NCBI GenBank assembly: GCA_002070755.1
Contig: MWDY01000061.1
Span: 1 to 9,220 of the forward strand
Direction of reading: 5' to 3'
Source of the DNA: Spirochaetes bacterium ADurb.Bin110
GTDB taxonomy: Bacteria > Spirochaetota > Spirochaetia > Treponematales > Rectinemataceae
DNA length: 9,220 bases
Position 1 is the first letter of the stretch. The number at the start of each line of letters is the position of its first letter. The notes beneath the pieces are model-generated. The model was not told the origin of the DNA. It was given only the letters and a program-made list of their open reading frames with translations, and did no database searches. Shown piece by piece: positions 1 through 6,552 of the stretch. The position numbers were made by a program, and so were the translations under genes.

Positions 1-825
1 GCTAAAGTAGTGCGCAACGCGGGCAGCTCGTGCGGCGTTGGCTTCAGGGAGCTTGGCGAGCTGGACAAGGCCGAGCGCTGCGCGCACTTCGTCGATGCGG
101 TAGTTGAAGCCTGGCTCGAGCACATCGTAGGTGGCTGCACGGCCTTTCATACGGTCGAAGCTCGCCACGGTCATGCCATGCGAGCGCAGGTTCTTGCACT
201 TCTGGTAGAGCTCTGGATCGCGCGTCACGACCATGCCACCTTCTCCCACCGCGAGGTTCTTGTTGGAGAAGAAACTCCAGGCCGATACATCGCCGAAGGT
301 ACCGAGCTTGCGGCCCTTGTAGGTGCCACCATTCGCATGCGCAGAATCCTCGATGAGCTTGAGATTATGCCGCTTGCAGATATCGACAATCGCATCCATA
401 TCACAGGCATAGCCCGCATAGTGCACAATCATCACCGCCTTCGTGCGCGGCGTGATCTTGGCCTCGATATCGGCAGGGTCCATTGCCCAATCGGACAGCG
501 ACGTGACATCCCCAAGCACCACCTTGCCACCCGAAACCTGTACGGTGTTCAAATCTGCAATGAACGTGAGCGACGGCACAATCACCTCATCCCCAGACCC
601 TACCCCACACGCCAGCACCGCAATATGCAGCGCCGCCGTGCCATTGGCCACTGCAAGACACTGCGCCCCCTCGCCCAGCTCTTGTGCGTACGCCGTTTCA
701 AAATCCACCGTCCGCTGCCCCATCGTGATCCAGCCCGACTTGAGCGTCTCCAGCACTGCAGTATATTCTCGCTCATCATAATTGAGCTGAAACAGTTGCA
801 CTTTCCATTGAATTAATCCCGACAT
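1..825 (-). CDS. DegT/DnrJ/EryC1/StrS-family sugar aminotransferase, C-terminus beyond window
   Basis: This is a PLP-dependent aminotransferase of the type that converts a nucleotide-linked keto-sugar to an amino-sugar for surface polysaccharide. The reading frame is open for 275 codons from the start to the window edge; the family is usually about 370-390 residues, so roughly the last quarter is outside. Visible landmarks are NGTAAL at residues 61-66, DEVIVPSLTF at 79-88, the cofactor-contacting EDSAH at 159-163 (D160), and SFFSNKNL at 184-191, where K189 is the expected Schiff-base lysine. These are followed by GEGG at 194-197 and NYR at 241-243. The start is ATG at 825: AGAGGT (832-837) lies six bases upstream, and an in-frame TAA precedes it. 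No key residue is missing, so it should be functional. The gene is clearly GC-richer than the other polysaccharide genes here, which suggests a different origin. The exact sugar substrate cannot be assigned from the sequence. Confidence 0.93.
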   Translation of the reverse strand, partial: MSGLIQWKVQLFQLNYDEREYTAVLETLKSGWITMGQRTVDFETAYAQELGEGAQCLAVANGTAALHIAVLACGVGSGDEVIVPSLTFIADLNTVQVSGGKVVLGDVTSLSDWAMDPADIEAKITPRTKAVMIVHYAGYACDMDAIVDICKRHNLKLIEDSAHANGGTYKGRKLGTFGDVSAWSFFSNKNLAVGEGGMVVTRDPELYQKCKNLRSHGMTVASFDRMKGRAATYDVLEPGFNYRIDEVRAALGLVQLAKLPEANAARAARVAHYFS

Positions 826-1116
826 ACGAATACCTCTTTAATCGGACATATTTGCTTAATAATTTAGAAGATTCAAACAATAAATATTCCAAAATGTCAC
901 AGTCTGGATTGACCCCATTCGGCGCTTGAGTATGCCACACCGGCAGAGGCCAGAAAAAATAGCAGCCTAATGGTCTGAAAACAAAGGAATCACTACATTC
1001 TTTCATCACAATAACCTATCAAAAATTAATGTTCGTATTTTTTCCTATCAACAACTTTTGAGTATATCTTTTATCTGTTAGATCCATATTCAGCCCAAGA
1101 CTATAACAGCCTATTT
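826..1116 (-). other. Intergenic stretch with a doubtful small ORF
   Basis: These 291 bases separate the FemAB-like gene from the aminotransferase, and I recognise no gene in them. A 77-codon frame (1009-776, GTG followed by ATG, with a weak AGGT upstream) crosses it. It overlaps the aminotransferase start by about 50 bases in another frame and has no recognisable motif, so I treat it as probably not a gene. AGAGGT at 832-837 is the ribosome binding site of the aminotransferase. A 6-base-stem hairpin (1105-1110 with 1120-1125) straddles the upstream stop codon but has no T-run, so it is not a convincing terminator. Any promoter for the aminotransferase should lie here; I could not pick one with confidence. 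Confidence 0.4.
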
Positions 1117-2103
1117 TTAGCTGTTTCTTAATAACGAGAAAGCTAATCTCATCTTCTTATAAAGCTTTAAACCTAGGCTTTCATAAACAAAGTATTTATA
1201 ATTCAGCTTTTCTGCACCAAAAGATTCTTTGAACCTCTGGACCCCTGGTAAACCAATGCTAGCACCCATATTCAAGAATCTATACCTATCATTACAAGCG
1301 CTTTGAATAATATTACTAAGTAACAAATTATTGGAACAATATTTACCATACTCTTTTAGCAATACACTGCTCCAATAAAAACAATTCATATCTCCATAAA
1401 ATATAATAGCCCCAGAAATGTATTTTTCTTCATACTTTGCAAGATAAAACCTAACTTTATCTCCACCTATCTGAAACAAGTTTTTAAAAAATCGAAATGG
1501 CCTAATTGACTCTTCTTGAGCACCCCATCTATGTGCTGACTCTAAATATAGATCATAATAGATTTTAACCTCAGAAATATTAGTTGCTGGTATTATCATC
1601 ACACCGCTTTTTAGTGCTTTTCTCACTTGATTTCTATTCTTGCTATCGAACCTATTCGCCCAAACCAAGCCAAAGTCACTATCTAAGTTCAAAATGTGAG
1701 TAAATGCTTCCTTGGCATGAAATCCCTCCTCTTCTAAGAACAGATGACTTTGCCAGTCGAAAGGATCAGGGAATATTGTCAAAGATGAAGCCCTTAGATC
1801 GAAGAAATAACTAAGTATCTTCTTCAATTGCCAATTAGATGGCATCTTGTTCCAAATGAACCCACCGTAGCCGCCACCTGATAGAGACTCATAGGATCTA
1901 AAACCAAGTTTATTCCTTGTTTCTATCAATGGAACTAGTACCTGTATTCCATCATCAAAAATAAAGAATCTTGTAGCTATTCTGCAATTAGGATAAGTTC
2001 TTTCATAAGCCTGCGACCATATTGGCAATTGAAAAAAATTGTAATTAGGCAGGCTTTTCACAAACTCTTCCCATTCTTGGACAGTAATAGATTTTACCTT
2101 CAT
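1117..2103 (-). CDS. FemAB-like / GNAT-fold acyltransferase of a polysaccharide locus
   Basis: This 328-residue protein resembles the acetyltransferase family related to FemAB (the Acetyltransf_6 type), which transfers acyl or aminoacyl groups and is often found in polysaccharide clusters. The N-terminal part has the typical FFQLPIWSQAYE (23-34). A central basic stretch NRNQVRKALKSGV (156-168) corresponds to the region that opens the second GNAT-like half. The C-terminal GVQRFKESFGAE (287-298) matches the conserved G-x-x-x-FK-x-x-FGA signature of this family. No signal peptide or membrane segment is obvious, so it is probably cytoplasmic, modifying a sugar or lipid-linked intermediate; the acceptor is unknown. 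It starts with ATG at 2103, and a modest AGAG lies upstream. The left end of an IS110 element lies only about 33 bases upstream in the opposite orientation, so its link to the glycosyltransferase operon is interrupted and expression may depend on a promoter in or near the element. Confidence 0.75.
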   Translation of the reverse strand: MKVKSITVQEWEEFVKSLPNYNFFQLPIWSQAYERTYPNCRIATRFFIFDDGIQVLVPLIETRNKLGFRSYESLSGGGYGGFIWNKMPSNWQLKKILSYFFDLRASSLTIFPDPFDWQSHLFLEEEGFHAKEAFTHILNLDSDFGLVWANRFDSKNRNQVRKALKSGVMIIPATNISEVKIYYDLYLESAHRWGAQEESIRPFRFFKNLFQIGGDKVRFYLAKYEEKYISGAIIFYGDMNCFYWSSVLLKEYGKYCSNNLLLSNIIQSACNDRYRFLNMGASIGLPGVQRFKESFGAEKLNYKYFVYESLGLKLYKKMRLAFSLLRNS

Positions 2104-2136
2104 ATTTAACTCTATTTTCCAGAGATAGACGAGTAG

Positions 2137-2149
2137 CTATGTTTTAAGT
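2137..2149 (+). repeat. Left terminal inverted repeat of the IS110 element
   Basis: CTATGTTTTAAGT is matched without mismatch by its reverse complement at 3689-3701 and at 3797-3809. It begins 33 bases from the start codon of the FemAB-like gene. Confidence 0.85.
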
Positions 2150-2159
2150 ACGGTGCGTT

Positions 2160-2345
2160 CGCGGTATCCTGAGTCTGACGGGACTCGGGAGCCGGTGGCA
2201 GGTAGTCCGTTATCCGGAAGGCGCCAACTTCGAAAGAAGCGAGGATGACCTTGATGACGAGTAGAATCTAAACCGGCCATCGAACATCTAGGTGCGGCGC
2301 GCCTCAAAGGAATATGGTGTGACCGCGAATAGGAGATTTCGCGTA
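2160..2345 (+). ncRNA. Candidate bridge/seek RNA encoded in the IS110 leader
   Basis: IS110 elements are known to carry a non-coding bridge (seek) RNA next to the recombinase gene, whose loops pair with target and donor DNA. Here the only space for it is the 254-base leader, because the terminal repeat follows the transposase reading frames directly. The leader can form several hairpins by eye. The stem 2168-2175/2182-2189 has eight pairs including one G-T. CTTC-GAAA-GAAG lies at 2228-2239. CGCGAA/TTCGCG pairs 2324-2329 with 2338-2343. Nine bases at 2256-2264 are identical to the left insertion flank, and seven at 2209-2215 are complementary to the right flank. The RNA ends given here are guesses; a covariance or folding analysis of related elements would fix them. 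Confidence 0.55.
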
Positions 2346-2403
2346 CAGCTGAGCGCATCACAAGACTCCCGGTTTCCTTTTATTCTCATCCAGGGAGGAT
2401 AGC

Positions 2404-3591
2404 ATGGAAGGAAAGCGGTTTGTGGGTATTGATTTAGCCAAGCGGCACTATGAAGCCTGTGTACTTGAGGAGCAGAGGCCGATAAGGCGCTGGAGTGGGA
2501 AGACTGATTTTGAAGGCAGAGCCCAGCTTGCAAGAAATCTTTGTGCAGGGGATGTGGTGGCCCTCGAAGCAGGTGCCTCTGCGATAAACCTTGCACGGCG
2601 ACTTATGAAGGTAGAGGGAGTGGAGGTAGTGCTCTTAAATCCTGCGAGTCTTGCGATCATCTATGGCTCGATGAAGAAGACAGATAAAGAGGATTCGCTC
2701 AAGCTTGCACGGATCATACAGACAATGCCAAAGGAGAGTTTACCCATTGTGGCACTGCCCAGTAAGGAGGAAGAACAAGCGCGAAGGCTTGCAAATCAAC
2801 AGATGTTCTTAAAGCAAGAGCGCACGAGGATGCTGAATAGGCTGCATGGGCTTTTTGTGGAGCAAGGGGTGACGACGATCACCAAGAAGGACCTTGCGAA
2901 GCAGAAGGCACGCAGCGCCACGCTCCTGCAGCTTTCTGGAGTCTATCGGACCATGGCGAGCCAAGATTGTACCCTGCTTGCTGCAATAGAGGAGCAGATT
3001 GTCTTGGTCAATGAAGAGATTCACCAGATGCTTTGTGCGAGGCAAGGTGAGGCAGAGATCCTCATGTCGATTCCTGGGGTAGGGCCGGTAGCTGCCTTGG
3101 CGTTTCTTGGGTTTATTGGAAACGGGGATAGATTTGCGAATGCGTCCCAAGTGAGCTACTACGCAGGACTGGTACCGAGAGTCGATTTCTCAGGGGATAG
3201 TGTTCACCATGTAGGACATATCACGAAGAAGGGCAGTCCTGCCTTACGGAGGGCCTTAGTGCAGGCAGCCTGGTCAGCAGTGCGTACGCCAATGGGCTCG
3301 CATTTCCGGGAAGTCTACGATCGAATTGCGGCACGCAGAGGCAAGAGAATTGCGATCGTGGCAGTGGCCCGTAAGATCCTCGAACTCATGTATACGCTTA
3401 TGAAAAAGCATGAGCTCTATTGCTATGCTACAGCTGAGCAACGTCAACGGAAACTGAAGCTCTATAAACTTGGTTCTCTGCAAAGCGGTACAGTCCTGAA
3501 CTCTACGATAGGGTCGCCGCACGCCGAGGAGAAAAGATCGCAATTATGCCAGTTGCCCATAGGATATGTACACCTATGCATATCCTCATGA
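2404..3591 (+). CDS. IS110-family DEDD transposase with aberrant C-terminal tail
   Basis: This is the recombinase that excises and inserts the element as a circle. The N-terminal RuvC-like domain shows the DEDD set: D10 in VGIDLAK, E55 in ALEAG, and D94 and D97 in KKTDKED. A helical middle region (about 120-215) leads to the C-terminal Transposase_20 domain with SIPGVGPVAALAFLG (222-236) and YYAGLVPRVDFSGDS (252-266). S263 is the likely catalytic serine, and HITKKGSPALRRALVQ follows (272-287). The start ATG has GGAGG (2394-2398) five bases upstream. The natural protein probably ended near residue 361. Residues 363-395 come from reading, in the wrong frame, through a remnant of another IS110 transposase, so the tail is not family-like. 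Both catalytic domains are intact; whether the altered tail permits activity is unknown. Confidence 0.9.
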   Translation: MEGKRFVGIDLAKRHYEACVLEEQRPIRRWSGKTDFEGRAQLARNLCAGDVVALEAGASAINLARRLMKVEGVEVVLLNPASLAIIYGSMKKTDKEDSLKLARIIQTMPKESLPIVALPSKEEEQARRLANQQMFLKQERTRMLNRLHGLFVEQGVTTITKKDLAKQKARSATLLQLSGVYRTMASQDCTLLAAIEEQIVLVNEEIHQMLCARQGEAEILMSIPGVGPVAALAFLGFIGNGDRFANASQVSYYAGLVPRVDFSGDSVHHVGHITKKGSPALRRALVQAAWSAVRTPMGSHFREVYDRIAARRGKRIAIVAVARKILELMYTLMKKHELYCYATAEQRQRKLKLYKLGSLQSGTVLNSTIGSPHAEEKRSQLCQLPIGYVHLCISS

Positions 3592-3689
3592 GGAAGCATA
3601 TGGTCTATCGCTCTAGTACCGAGGAGGAGGAGTACCAGCGGAAACTAAAATTCTCTACATTTGGTTTTTTGGAAACCGAGCGGTCTTGA
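3492..3689 (+). pseudogene. C-terminal remnant of a second, divergent IS110 transposase
   Basis: In a different frame from the transposase before it, these 66 codons (65 residues and TGA) start SPELYDRVAARRGEKIA and end in a TGA that overlaps the inverted repeat. They align along their length with residues about 300-361 of the upstream protein (FREVYDRIAARRGKRIA, then LMKKHEL against LMRKHMV, and QRKLKLYKLGSL against QRKLKFSTFGFL), but with many substitutions. It is therefore a paralogue's tail, not a recent copy. The joint lies at about 3484-3491, where AGCGGT also occurs; the same hexamer recurs at 3679-3684 and 3787-3792. This points to recombination between two related elements. Confidence 0.75.
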
Positions 3690-3701
3690 CTTAAAACATA
3701 G
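3689..3701 (+). repeat. Internal copy of the right inverted repeat
   Basis: ACTTAAAACATAG overlaps the stop codon of the transposase remnant (TGA at 3687-3689). It is followed by GAGCAT, not by the sequence that pairs with the leader, which suggests it is not the true outer end. Confidence 0.8.
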
Positions 3702-3796
3702 GAGCATATGGTCTATCGCTCTAGTACCGAGGAGGAGGAGTACCAGCGGAAACTGAAATTCTCTACATTTGGTTTTTTGGAAACCGAGCGGTCTTG

Positions 3797-3809
3797 ACTT
3801 AAAACATAG
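3797..3809 (+). repeat. Outer right inverted repeat of the IS110 element
   Basis: This is a second identical ACTTAAAACATAG, 108 bases after the first. It is followed by GGGATAACTCGT, which forms an inverted match with the left flank and is partly complementary to the leader, so it is the more likely functional end. Confidence 0.8.
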
Positions 3810-4165
3810 GGGATAACTCGTAAAACTTCTCTTGTTAATTTTTCATTTTCTTTTAATATTATCAATATTATATCTCTCTTTCTACTTAATTAATTCTTTT
3901 ATTGAAGCAATAAATAGTCAGCACCAAGATACACAATTTCGAAAATTTTGGCTCTAAAACCACGTTGACTTTTTATTATCTCGCTAATTTCTTCTATGCT
4001 TATCGTTTAGTGTTTTATATCGATATATTTAATGATTTTTTTCCTTTTGTACACGAAATGAGAATAAATTATTTACTTTGCTATATTTTAAGCTATTGGT
4101 TAACTATATACCTAGCCAACTCAATAAAACGACCCTAAAATATGTTTCCCTAGGGTATAGATAAG
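3810..4165. other. AT-rich intergenic DNA downstream of the GT4 gene
   Basis: This is a strongly AT-rich stretch without a recognisable gene. On the minus strand a 35-codon open segment (4006-3902, ending at TAA 3899-3901) reads like protein (EEISEIIKSQRGFRAKIFE) but has no ATG or clear ribosome binding site. It may be the trace of a decayed gene. Bases 3816-3821 (ACTCGT) are the inverted counterpart of ACGAGT at 2129-2134 on the other side of the IS element. A CCCTAGGG palindrome lies just after the GT4 stop, but no hairpin followed by a T-run is evident. Confidence 0.5.
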
Positions 4166-5413
4166 TTAGCGATTATTTTGCGCTATTAGCCCTTCTAATT
4201 GCTTTATCTCCATTGTAATTCTTTCTTCCCATGTTTGGAAGTGTTCTTGAGCATAGATTCTGGCGTTATATCCTAGCCTTGTCCGGAGATAATCATCCTG
4301 TAAGACATCTAAAATAGCCTTTGATAGCTCACTGACAATTTCGTCCTCTTTTCCTACCCTCACCAACCTTCCGGTCTTACTTTCTTTGATTAGTTCCCCC
4401 GTATCTCCGGTATCTAATGTAACAATACATTTGCCGCACACCATTGCCTCAATTAGTCCATTTGAGACGTTGCTTAGGTCATTCACCGAGACAAATATAT
4501 CAGCAGCATTCATATAATCTGCTACATTCTCATGCGGTACCGCACCAATAAATCGAATATATTGGCTTACCTCCAAGTTTTGAGTGAGTGTTTCTAATGC
4601 CTTTCTTTCAGGCCCATCTCCTACAACTATAAAAACAACCTTTCTGTCCTGTAATATTATAGAGGGCACAGCTTTTACTAATCTATCTAATCGCTTCCAG
4701 CTTACCAGACGACTCACGGCTAGAACAATTCTATTCTTATAGTCTAGGCCCAATTCTTTCATAAATTCATTGGTATCAAAGTCTGGATTATACATTTGTT
4801 TATCTACGCCATTTCGCCAGAACCTCAGCTTTTTATTAGGAACACCCAATTCTTTGGCAACTTTATCACCTTGAGTACCATCATTAGTTACTATCAGCTG
4901 CGTTACCGGAAGCCTAAATCCAATAATCTCTTGAAAATTAAGAAGCATCCTATGACAGCTCCCAAGACAAGGGTAAAGGAAGGTGCCGTATAGCCTTATG
5001 ATGGAAGGTATCCTATACATTCTGCCCACTAAATAAGTAGCAGGCCCACTTAATGCTGTATGACCATATACTAAGTCAAAACTCTCGTTGCGCGATAATC
5101 TTCTAATTAGAGCTAATGACCTAAAATTAAACAAGAACCAGGACATAACTTGTGATAGAAATTGTAAGACAAAAGTTCCTTGCAGATATATAAATGGATT
5201 TTTTATTCTAATTATTTTTATTCCTTCAAAAATTTCGCTAGGGTCCTGGCCTTTGTCTAGCGGTGTGATATGAACAACTCTCCATCCCATTTTGACCATT
5301 CCATTAAGAATATTATAATCAGATTCTGCGCCCATTTTTTCTCCCATTGACCAGAACCTAGACCATGGAGAAATGCTTACAATATTTATTTGTTTTTTCT
5401 CTTGGTTCACCAA
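4166..5413 (-). CDS. GT4-family glycosyltransferase (GT-B fold)
   Basis: This 415-residue cytoplasmic or membrane-associated enzyme would add a sugar from a nucleotide donor to a lipid-linked oligosaccharide. The N-terminal acceptor domain (about 9-200) begins with INIVSISPWSR. It includes a hydrophobic stretch at about 80-103 that could contact the membrane. The C-terminal donor domain shows AVSRLVSWKRLDRLVKA (232-248), VVGDGPER (263-270), FIGAVPHENVADYM (288-301) and NGLIEAMVCGK (318-328), typical of Glycos_transf_1. In the usual E-x7-E motif the second glutamate (E322) is present, but the position of the first is serine (S314) within a NDLSNVSN context; some GT4 members share this. The start is probably TTG at 5413 with AGGA about eight bases upstream; GTG at 5410 is the alternative. 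Only ten bases separate it from the upstream aminotransferase remnant, so it belongs to that operon. Confidence 0.9.
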   Translation of the reverse strand: MVNQEKKQINIVSISPWSRFWSMGEKMGAESDYNILNGMVKMGWRVVHITPLDKGQDPSEIFEGIKIIRIKNPFIYLQGTFVLQFLSQVMSWFLFNFRSLALIRRLSRNESFDLVYGHTALSGPATYLVGRMYRIPSIIRLYGTFLYPCLGSCHRMLLNFQEIIGFRLPVTQLIVTNDGTQGDKVAKELGVPNKKLRFWRNGVDKQMYNPDFDTNEFMKELGLDYKNRIVLAVSRLVSWKRLDRLVKAVPSIILQDRKVVFIVVGDGPERKALETLTQNLEVSQYIRFIGAVPHENVADYMNAADIFVSVNDLSNVSNGLIEAMVCGKCIVTLDTGDTGELIKESKTGRLVRVGKEDEIVSELSKAILDVLQDDYLRTRLGYNARIYAQEHFQTWEERITMEIKQLEGLIAQNNR

Positions 5414-5423
5414 ATTAGGCTTC

Positions 5424-6532
5424 CTAAATTAAAGAATCTATTACCTTGTTTATAATGTTAATCTCCTCAGATTCAATTGCTGAGCTCACTTTGAAGTTTA
5501 GTATCCTATCAGCAATATATTCTGCTGCTGGCAGCGCCTCACGATTGCAAGCGTACAGTCTATGAAGCGCTGGAAAATATAACCTAGAGCAGAAAATACC
5601 TTGTATTCTCAATGCTACCATGATTTTGTCTCTCTTTTCGGGGGACACCAGAATACTGTATCGAAAACAAGTCCCCTGATCAGGGTTGTATTTAAGATGT
5701 TTGAAAGATCTACTTACTATTCCTTCCTTAAATATCAATGCAGATTTTCTTCTTTCTCTTAAAGTATCGCTTATATTTTCGAGATTATCTCTTATCCTTT
5801 CTGCAATGGAATCATTAGCTCTATAGAGGAACATTGGTTTTAGAATATGAATTAGTATAAGCATAATAGGATAAATGTTAATATTTTTAGATTGTAATAC
5901 ATTCGCACATCGATGAAAATGAATATAAATTCTCTCATATTCTAGTCTACATTTTTTATCCAATATCGGCAATTTTTCGACTAGCCCCCTAATCTTGTCG
6001 TATAAATACTTATAACTAGTAAATAGCGCCTCACTTCCTTCACAGTCAAGGATTTTTTAACTGCCAAAACTTTTAATGCTGATATCTCCAAAGTCCCCAA
6101 TCATCCTTGCGCCGATCTTATCGCCAAATGATTGTGCAAAATCTTCAATAAGAAATAAGCAATTCTCATTAGCAAAATCTCTCAGTGCCTCCAAATCCTC
6201 GGGTTGCCCAAAATGATGAATTGCAATTATTCCCTTAACATTGTTATTAAATTTACGATTCATAGACTCCTTTTTTAATGATAAGGTGTTGGGATCAATA
6301 TCTATGAACACAGGAATGTATCCTGCAAATCTAATAGCGATAATAACACTATGGCAAGTTAGGCTTGAAACAAAAAACCTGACCCCTTAGGTACGTTTAG
6401 TGATTTCAAAGCTACTATAAGAGCAATAGTTCCCGTACCAACCAAGATACAATAGCGTTGTCCAATAAATCTCGCAAGTTTATCCTCTACTGACAGAATT
6501 AAATTGCTTTCAGAAATCTTTGACTCAACCAT
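5424..6532 (-). pseudogene. DegT/DnrJ/EryC1-family aminotransferase, broken by frameshift and stop
   Basis: Three frame segments together give a normal-length (about 369-residue) sugar aminotransferase. The first segment starts at ATG 6532 (MVESKISESN) and has VGTGTIAL. It loses frame in a run of six T on the coding strand (6377-6372); one extra T would restore VPKGSGFFVSSLTCHSV. The second segment carries PVFIDIDPNTLSLKKE, IIAIHHFGQPEDLEAL and LIEDFAQSFG. It ends SIKSFGS at an in-frame TAA (6059-6057), directly before the KILDC lysine expected to bind PLP. Beyond it the same frame runs to 5424 with the family C-terminus (FRYSILVS, LPAAEYIADRIL). The following GEGG-type motif is also degraded (DCEGSEA). 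Two independent lesions make it very likely non-functional, unless one is a sequencing error. It lies 20 bases after wzx and ten before the GT4 gene, in one operon. Confidence 0.87.
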
Positions 6533-6552
6533 GATAGTTTATTCCAATTTGA

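Larger units (their letters stand above)
2137..3809 (+). mobile_element. IS110-family insertion sequence with rearranged right end
   Basis: The element is bounded by a perfect 13-base inverted repeat: CTATGTTTTAAGT at 2137-2149 and its complement at 3797-3809, with an extra internal copy at 3689-3701. Between them lie a 254-base structured leader (2150-2403) and a DEDD transposase (2404-3591), followed by a transposase remnant and a 108-base tandem duplication. It lies opposite to the polysaccharide genes and separates the GT4 gene from the FemAB-like gene. No direct target repeat is seen, as expected for IS110. TAG is present at both junctions (2134-2136 and 3807-3809), so the exact ends are uncertain by two or three bases. 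Terminal inverted repeats are usual in the IS1111 subgroup, while a long 5' leader is usual in the IS110 subgroup; this element shows both. Confidence 0.85.
3594..3809 (+). repeat. 108-base tandem duplication of the IS right end
   Basis: Bases 3595-3701 and 3703-3809 are the same except for one substitution (A at 3647, G at 3755). Each copy holds the last 30 codons of the remnant transposase, its TGA stop (3687-3689 and 3795-3797) and the right inverted repeat. The near identity means the duplication is recent compared with the divergence between the remnant and the main transposase. Confidence 0.92.
2129..3821. repeat. Inverted hexamer flanking the IS110 insertion (ACGAGT / ACTCGT)
   Basis: ACGAGT at 2129-2134 and ACTCGT at 3816-3821 flank the IS110 element as an inverted pair. 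Joining the flanks at the shared TAG would give an uninterrupted site with two 6-base arms around about eight bases. IS110-family members, notably the IS1111 subgroup, are known to favour sites with such symmetry. The pair could also be an extension of the element's own ends or chance. Confidence 0.45.

Noticed and set aside
10..816. Long plus-strand frame of 268 codons
   Set aside because: It is the shadow of the real minus-strand aminotransferase, whose motifs (EDSAH, SNKNL, GEGG) are unambiguous. The plus translation shows no family features.
776..1009. 77-codon minus-strand frame before the aminotransferase
   Set aside because: It overlaps the aminotransferase start by about 50 bases in another frame, shows no motif, and has only a weak ribosome binding site.
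1105..1125. Hairpin at the end of the FemAB-like gene as a terminator
   Set aside because: The stem is only six pairs, the stop codon lies in the loop, and no T-run follows on the minus strand.
2281..2294. GAACATCTAGG in the leader as a donor-binding guide for the element end (AAACATAG)
   Set aside because: The similarity is interrupted and only about five bases are continuous, too little to claim without a structure model.
2137..2596. Minus-strand frames in the IS110 leader and over the transposase start
   Set aside because: They are antisense to a structured non-coding leader and to a clear transposase start, with no recognisable motif.
6360..6385. GGGGTCAGG-type sequence resembling repeats near REP-associated transposases
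   Set aside because: With one restored T the segment aligns without a gap to other DegT proteins (VPKGSGFFVSSLTC), so it is native coding sequence and not an inserted repeat.
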